From Strigops habroptila (taxonomy: Eukaryota; Chordata; Aves; Psittaciformes; Psittacidae), in the NCBI RefSeq assembly GCF_004027225.2, contig NC_044277.2:25372995-25436994 (forward strand): 64,000 nucleotides of DNA, in the 5' to 3' direction. How positions within the stretch are numbered: position 1 is the first letter of the stretch; each line of letters begins with the position of its first letter. The translations under genes and the position numbers were made by a program. Shown piece by piece: positions 57,419 through 64,000 of this stretch. The notes beneath the pieces were generated by a model. The model was given only the letters and a program-made list of their open reading frames with translations, did no database searches and was not told the origin of the DNA.

Positions 57419-59449
57419 CACTGTCTCCATCACAAGTGATTTAAAACTTTGGTGCACCTGGCAGACATCATTTAATTTCAAAAAATTTTGATTCCCTGGG
57501 ACATGTTAGAACAACATGTGTGAATCTGTGTGGTATGGGCAGCTAAATCAAACCCTGCAGAAGAAATCCAGGGTATGTTATAATTTTTCACCTTTCACCA
57601 GTGCTCTTGGAAATAAATGAACAAAACATGACAGAACTGACCACTTCTTGTACGTTTTAGAATATCAAAGCAATCTCACAAGAGTAAGATAATCAAAATG
57701 TTTTAAAATTCTGGGCATCCAAAAAGTAAATGCTACAGATGATACCTCCATATAGCTTCCTGCTCGTAGTCTGTTAAATTTGATACTGGCATGCTGAATT
57801 ACAGCTTAAAATGTAAATCCATGCTGTTTCATTTTGCCAGCTGTTCAGGTGGGCCCTCACTGATGGGAGGGGATCATATAAACATTAGCTCTGTAATACC
57901 TGCTGCCAAGGCTGGCTGCTTTTTGACTCCTTTTGAAATTATTTTCTGCACCTGAAAGTCATTAAGATTTTTTTCATCAAAACTACTACAGGTTTGTGCA
58001 CTGCACCAGGATTGAGTCTTTTTTTCTTCCTGTTCTGTTCTTCCTTAAGTTCTATACTTGGAAAGGACCTATGGAAAAGGTCTTTGTGATCTTTAAATAC
58101 AGCTTACAGTTACAGGTACACAGAGCTTTTTCCTAAAGATGGGCCATGCAGGGATGCTAACATATCTATACAAGTCTAGAATTATCAATATATCAAAATA
58201 TTATGTACATTTTACCCAAATATTAGTGCTTACAACCCTTCTATACAGAATTACTTAACTCTTTTAATGCACCAAGTTGGGCATTTTGTGGAGATAATGG
58301 CTACTGAGTATTTTTCTTTAAGTAACGGCTCTAAGCCAGCAAATCTGAGCTCACAGCAATGCTGGACAACTTTGACTCCTGCCCACTGAAAGACAACTAT
58401 GCCTATCTGTCGTTCTAAAATTCTTCAAAGGTCATGGAAAAAGGTATTCAGCATATATAAATTGTCAGCATTATAATTTAAGTCATGGAGGGAAAAAGAG
58501 TGGCCATTATAATCCAACTTAAACCTCAACTCCAGCTCTCAGCAATGAGGAATTACATGCTTTGCTATAGTTTCACTACTCTACTTCATATAGAAAAATG
58601 CTTTCATTTGCATTTCACTAGAGGCACACTGGTACAAGATTTCATTAGGAGAAAGGCATTGTTATTTCTGAATTAAGAAAAATGTGTATCAATTTATTAA
58701 GTATATATTATGGTAAAATCAGCTTAAGTGGCTTGCCCAGCATTTGTATTGTTAGTGTATCGTGCCACCAATTAATAATAGGACCCACTGATGGTATCTA
58801 TACATAAACTAGAAAAATGACCTGTTTCTTTAATTTCATTAGCTGCAAATTACCATTCATTAGCATATACATTATACTGCACATCAGTTTGAGCAGTCCG
58901 CATGAAGTAAGTCTGTGTTAATGTATCACTCTGCTTGTTAGTTTCACTGATTGTGAGCAAATAAGGGTAATTTTCCACATCTACTTCATCAAGAGACAAC
59001 TGTGACCTTTTTGAGCAGCTAAGATTTGAGTTCCCATTAATGCAACTGAAAATACACATAATTGGGTGATTTCTCTGTGGAAAGGTCACTGTGGTCTTTA
59101 AAATTTGCTTACAGCTGTGTTAGAAGGTTCAGAAGAGGTTCTCCTTTTGTAATGGTGGAGGTGGTGGGGCTTAGGCATCCACATCTCAGGGCCACCACAG
59201 CTTCAGTGGCTCTCTTGATCCGCTCGAGCCCTGGTGCCCGCCCCAGTCCTCTCCCCTTGGGCAACCTGACACCATGTTGATCCACTTATCAGAAGAGCAG
59301 CTCCTTGAGATGGGAAGGAGGGAGATAGATACCTGTGTTCGCTTACTTAGGACATGCAAACTAAATTTGGTTGGGGCAAAAAAACAACTCTGAGATCTCT
59401 CAGAAGGGGTGGGAATTTAGGCAAAAGCTCCACAAACTTAGTGGGATAG

Positions 59450-59775
59450 GATGTCTGGCTGTCAGCTAGTCCAAACCCCTTTTCAGAGCAAGGCCAACTT
59501 CAAAGCTAGGCCAGGCTGCTCAGGGCAATGTCCAGCTCAGTTTGGTACATCTCCAAGGATGGAGATTACTCCATCTCTCCGCACAAAGAATTTTCCATCT
59601 GTCTAGTCAGTGTTTTCCCTTCTGCAAGCTGTAGCCGTGCTTTTCCTATGCACCCCTGAAAAAGACAATATTGCTTTGTTTTCTCTATAACCCTCCTTTA
59701 GATAGCAGAATTACATCTTCCCTCAGCCTCTTCTCCAGGCAGAACAAACGTGGTCCCCTTGGCCTCTCCTTCCTA
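59450..59775 (-). mobile_element. Old, diverged CR1 LINE fragment
   Basis: Complement of a CR1 tail with many changes: TAGTCCAAACCCCTTTTCAG, CAAAGCTAGGCCAGGCTGCT, GGATGGAGATTACTCCATC, ATCTTCCCTCAGCCTCTTCT, CCAGGCAGAACAAACGTGG. The AGTCCAA and CAACTTCAAAG landmarks indicate a different, older CR1 subfamily from the copies at 45830 and 48652. Confidence 0.8.
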
Positions 59776-60204
59776 TATTGCTATTCTGCTATGTAGTACA
59801 TTATGTTATATAGCACTTTATAACTTATTTATCATACTTTATTTGTAAAATTAGTTATAATAGTTATTACTGTTTCTTATTTTGAAATTTTCTGTTTCCT
59901 ATTTTATATGTTGTATCAAAATAATGTAATAAAAAATACCTATGCATATCTTTACAGAAAATACCCCCAAGGTGACTGAAAAGTAGGTATCATAGATAAA
60001 GGCTCAGTAAGGATTAATCTATTTAAATTTCCCTTGATCACGGAATGTCTCCTGCCCTGTGTGTTTAGATCCCACATTAGCAGGACAACGCCATGGGTTA
60101 CAACTTTAAATTGAGGATATAAAATTAGTCAGAATAACTGTAGTAAAATGAAAAAGAATTCAAGCCTCTTCCATTTCATAAGATCTGGTTCTTCAGACTG
60201 TAGT

Positions 60205-61020
60205 TCTTCAGGCTGGATTGATGGGTGTGGCCAATGGTATCATGTTCAACAAGGCAAAGCGCCAGGTCCTGCACTTGAGCCACAACAACCCTATGAAACG
60301 CTACAGGCTTGGGGAAGAGTGTCTGGAACGCTGCTGGCAGAAAAGGACCTGGAGGTGCTGACTGACGGCCGCTGAACGTGAGCAGCTTGTGCCCAGGTGG
60401 CCAAGAAGGTCAATGGCATCCTGGCCTGAGTCAGAAATAGTGTGTCCAGCAGGACCAGGGCAGTGATCATCCCCCTGTACTTGGCACTGGTGAGGCTGCA
60501 CCTCGAGTACTGTGTTCAGTTCTGGGCCCCTCACTACAAGAGGGACACTGAGGTGCTGGAGTGGGTCCAGAGAAGGGCAATGGAGCTGGTGAAGGGTCTG
60601 GAGCACAAGTCTGATGAGGAACGGCTGAGGGACCTGGGGTTGTTCAGTCTGGAGAAGAGAAGGCTCAGGGGGGACCTTATCGCTCTCTACAGCTACCTGA
60701 AAGAATGGAGTGAGGTTGAGGTTGGTCTCTTTCCCAGGTAACAAGTGATGGGAAAAGAAGAAATAGCCTCAAGCTGCCAAGTACAGGGGTGGTTTAGACT
60801 GGATATTAGGGAAAATTTCTTCACAGAAAGGGTGTCAAGCACAGAACAGGTTGCCCAGGGAAGTGGCTGGGTCACCATCCCTGGAGCTATTTAAAAGATG
60901 TGTAGATGGGGCATTTAGGGACATAGTTTAGTGGTGGACTTGGCAGTGACGGGTTAATGGTTGGACTTGACGATTTTAAAGGTCTTTTTCACTCTAAACA
61001 ATTCTATGATTTCTTGATTG
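60205..61020 (+). mobile_element. CR1 LINE 3' fragment with decayed ORF2 end
   Basis: 0.8 kb of sense CR1. The + strand carries the ORF2 C-terminal signature ([53 protein letters not shown]) with a stop at the TGAGTCAG break near 60427. The UTR and tail follow (GGTTTAGACTGGATATTAGG, GAAAATTTCTTCACAG, GGTTGGACTTGACGATTTTA, ATTCTATGATTTCTTG). It is 5'-truncated and inactive. It lies antisense to NECAB1; the 147-codon - strand ORF at 60301-60744 is its shadow. Confidence 0.95.
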
Positions 61021-64000
61021 ACACTGACCTGAAAAAACTTAGTGATAAACATAAAGGAACAAATGAACTGGATTCAAAGCCAATGCATGAAACTTAATAA
61101 GCAGGATAAACTGAGTAATACTTGCCTTAGGTTATTCTTACGTGGCAGCTATTCATTACATTCATTCTGTGAAAGGCGCATTTGTCAAAAATGCAATTTC
61201 AAAGAGAACAAGATTAGATTCTATGAAAATTATTTATAAATTCTGATTACATGCCCAAACTGGTGCTAGCCAATTTAACATGAATTTTGTGAAAACAAAA
61301 CTACAATTTGAAGCTCCATTTTCACTCAAACAGAATGTTAGTTGTGGAACTCTGTTGTCGACATATGATTATCTAGCTTTTTTGCTTTTTTCCAGTTATT
61401 TTGTTTTTGCAATATAATTTACATAATCGCTACTGTTACTACTACTTCAATATGCAATTAAAAAAATCTTGGTATTCTGGTTTATAATGGGTATCAACCC
61501 TCCAGAGTGCAGCTATTTACATAATTGCTATAAATGCACCATCAGTAACTAACTTGCATGTCCCTGTGTTACTCTTTCAGCTCCTATAATCTTCTCTTTT
61601 ACTTTTACTAGCTCCTATTTTTAGATTATTCAAGAAGTTTTCCAGTAATAACAAGGTTGCATTAACTTCACTTAGCTTGGGGTTTTTTAAGCAAAGCAGA
61701 AAAATGACTGATTTCATAGGAGCAAAGAATTAGACATGCTGTGTCAGTCCCTGAATCCAGCATCTTGCTCTTCTGCACCACGCACTCCCGTCTATCTTTC
61801 TGGAAGCAACATGTAAAAAGTAGCTAGGTTTTTTTGCCCCCCAAATGCTTAGAAGGATATTTCACAATTTGATTACTCTATTGAATAAAAATTATCTTTC
61901 ATTCCCATCCTAAAATTCCTATGTTTATGTTTCTCATATTTAAATGCTGGGTATAAACCAATCATGCTTACTGCTGCTTAAGTGGCATTTGCTAGTTCAC
62001 CAAGTGTGGTCCCCAGCTATCACAGACAGATCACTTGCTGTCCTTCATAAAATAGTTGCAAAGGAGGGAAGAAAGTCCCTCCAAAGCAATTTCCTACCGA
62101 CAATCTTTCTTGCTTATTTCAATGTTCCCTTTACTTTAGATTTGAATTTCTCTTTTTGCTGTTAATAAATATTTTCTACTGGATGTGTAGAAGTCTTGCT
62201 CAAGCCAAGTCACTGAAATCATAGAGCAGGAAGCATGTCCCATCCTGGAGTCCCCCGGGTCACTTGGCCACCAGCCAGCTGTGGTTAGACTTTCACCAAC
62301 ACCAAGCTGCCCTCAGGCACAGGGGTTTTAAAATCATCTGAAACGGTCCTTGCTTCCCTATAACCCTCTGCTGCCAGCTGTCACTGTGCAGATGCCAGTG
62401 CCAGTGGGGACACGTAGGGATACATCCTGGCTAGAAAATGACCCTGTGCCATTGGCAAAAGGAAAGGCAGAAAGCAGGAGAAGCGGGGAGTGCTCTTCAG
62501 CTGGTGAAAAAATGTGAACTTCAAATGTGGGTTATAACTTTGATAAAAGGCACTATCAGATCAGAGTAAGCCATCACCAGCTCTTCCTTTGCAAGACAGT
62601 TCCCCTGGGCAAAAACCCTTCAGAGACCTCAGAGCTATTCAGGTACCTAAACTTGAGTCTGGTACCCTACAGAGACCCACCTGATTTCCAGCTGCTGCCC
62701 CAGAAGGGGGTCTCATTCTGCTCCTGAGTCTCCTAGAGGTCCTGTGTGCTATTTGTCAGGCCTGTGCAGACATGTTGGACATCCTTGAATACAGATTTTC
62801 TAAAATACCACTAGATGCTTGATTAAACCCCTGAATATTTCTGTATTATCAACTTCACTTTATATGAAAATTACATTTACAGCGATTAAATGAGCTTTGT
62901 CTAGTTTACCGAGAACAGAATAGCCTGCCAGCACCAGCAGGTTGCATTTCCAATAAACTATAGCAATACCAGAAATAAAAATGATAGAGAAAAACTTGTT
63001 CTTACTGAGTAACTGACATATAGCAATAATTTTATGGCTTGATACCTAAAGGAAGACATGTTCTTTAGTCTCTAAGTTTCTGGTTTTCAGCATTCACAAG
63101 TCAACAGAACCAAGATATCAAGCACCTTAAAAAAACTGGTATATTTTTATCTAATTGCATCATTACTCAGTGACAGATTTTATTTTCTGTGCTGTGGGTT
63201 GCAAAGTTTCTCTTCATTGTATTTATATGTGACTACAAGCTACAGATTGTAATAAACATGCAGCTTGCTGAAAATGTTATGTTTATTTGGGTAATAAAAT
63301 CCCGTAAGATTAAATATTTTAATTACATATGCTTTTGTGTTTTGTTATAAAACATGTGAGGAAAAAAAGGCTTAATGAAACAAGCCTTCCAATGCATTTG
63401 TGAAGTTTTGCTGAGTCTTTAATTTGTAATGCTTCCTGTATATAAGATGAAGAAGAAATGAGATAAACAGAACTATACCAGCTTGTACTTTCATTAGGAA
63501 AATATCAACCAGGCAGGTACAAGAAAATAACTGACACTACTGATTAATCTGTCCTCACCACTCCTGCATAAGCAACTCATGCAGACTCCTGATAGACAAG
63601 AAAAATTATCAAATATCAAATGCCACAAATCCCTTTTAGAATCCTCAGATATGTGTTTCCCGTCCTTGTGTAAAGATGAAACATGAGGAGAGCAGTAACA
63701 AAATGGAAGGCCTGTAGCTTCCCGAGCATCCTCTCGTAAGATGTTTTTTGTATTCAAAGTGTGTTGCTTGCAATGCAACTCAGGGTTTTTTTGTGCTGAA
63801 GTACGTTCCTTGCTATATCTATTTCTCTACATTTTTAGATTAGGACTTTCCCATCAAGCAACGGAGCATGATCCACTCCTACGCCCCTAAGGGCTTCCTG
63901 TCTTCCCAGGTGCTATTTCGTTTGGTTAAGAGGGATCTTGCCCTAGAACGGTGAAAGGAAGTCTGGTTTCAAAGTTTCTTGAACCTGCTAACACACTGGA

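Larger units (their letters stand above)
55539..64000 (-). other. NECAB1: NECAB1 intron leading to the EF-hand exons (runs out of the window)
   Basis: 8.5 kb searched on the - strand for the exons encoding the segment ending KAMGKTKK that precedes DYQEAS in human; none was seen. Contents: two CR1 copies (59450-59775 and 60205-61020), a (CTT)n run at 57401-57418, and AT-rich sequence. Short ORFs show no domain. A small EF-hand exon could have been missed. Confidence 0.55.

Noticed and set aside
58850-59089. 79-codon - strand ORF considered as a missing NECAB1 EF-hand exon
   Set aside because: It lacks the DxDxDG-type loop and any match to the expected NECAB1 residues.
60301-60744. 147-codon - strand ORF
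   Set aside because: It is the antisense reading of a + strand CR1 ORF2/UTR fragment.

Overview
This is a piece of a vertebrate nuclear genome, almost certainly from a bird. Coding sequence is sparse and split by GT-AG introns. There are at least ten CR1 LINE fragments, several ending in the avian-type 3' tail (ATTCTATGA-like), and one LTR fragment of the avian ERV family whose end reads like TGTCCTGGTTTCAGCTGGG. The species cannot be named from the sequence alone. The gene content matches human 8q21.3, which in birds is expected on chromosome 2 (inference).

Three genes can be read exon by exon. (1) The last three coding exons of PIP4P2 (TMEM55A), + strand, 1974-8843, followed by a 3' UTR of about 1.4 kb ending at a cluster of poly(A) signals at 10239-10260. 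(2) A complete small gene orthologous to human C8orf88, + strand. It has a CpG-island promoter at about 25.0-25.6 kb, five coding exons at 27762-38056 (128 codons plus stop), and a poly(A) signal at 38271. Its product carries a canonical eIF4E-binding motif (Y-x4-L-hydrophobic). (3) The last eight coding exons of NECAB1, - strand, 55538 down to 41041 (230 codons plus stop), covering the linker, coiled coil and ABM-like C-terminal domain. The EF-hand exons lie beyond the right edge. The order PIP4P2 > C8orf88 > < NECAB1 is the same as in human, in inverted orientation.

Layout: 1-10.3 kb is the PIP4P2 3' part; 10.3-25.0 kb is an intergenic stretch with three CR1 tails and no recognisable gene; 25.0-38.3 kb is C8orf88, with an antisense CR1 carrying reverse-transcriptase remnants in intron 3; 38.3-41.0 kb is the tail-to-tail interval with a solo LTR; 41.0-64.0 kb is NECAB1 and its long introns, with five CR1 copies, a (TG)n microsatellite and homopolymer tracts.

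The three genes do not form a pathway: a lysosomal/phagosomal PtdIns(4,5)P2 4-phosphatase family member, a putative translational repressor, and a neuronal calcium-binding protein. The most interesting item is the C8orf88 orthologue, a 4E-BP-like peptide whose start codon lies inside an overlapping upstream ORF. No CRISPR array, bacterial gene, rRNA or functional tRNA was seen.
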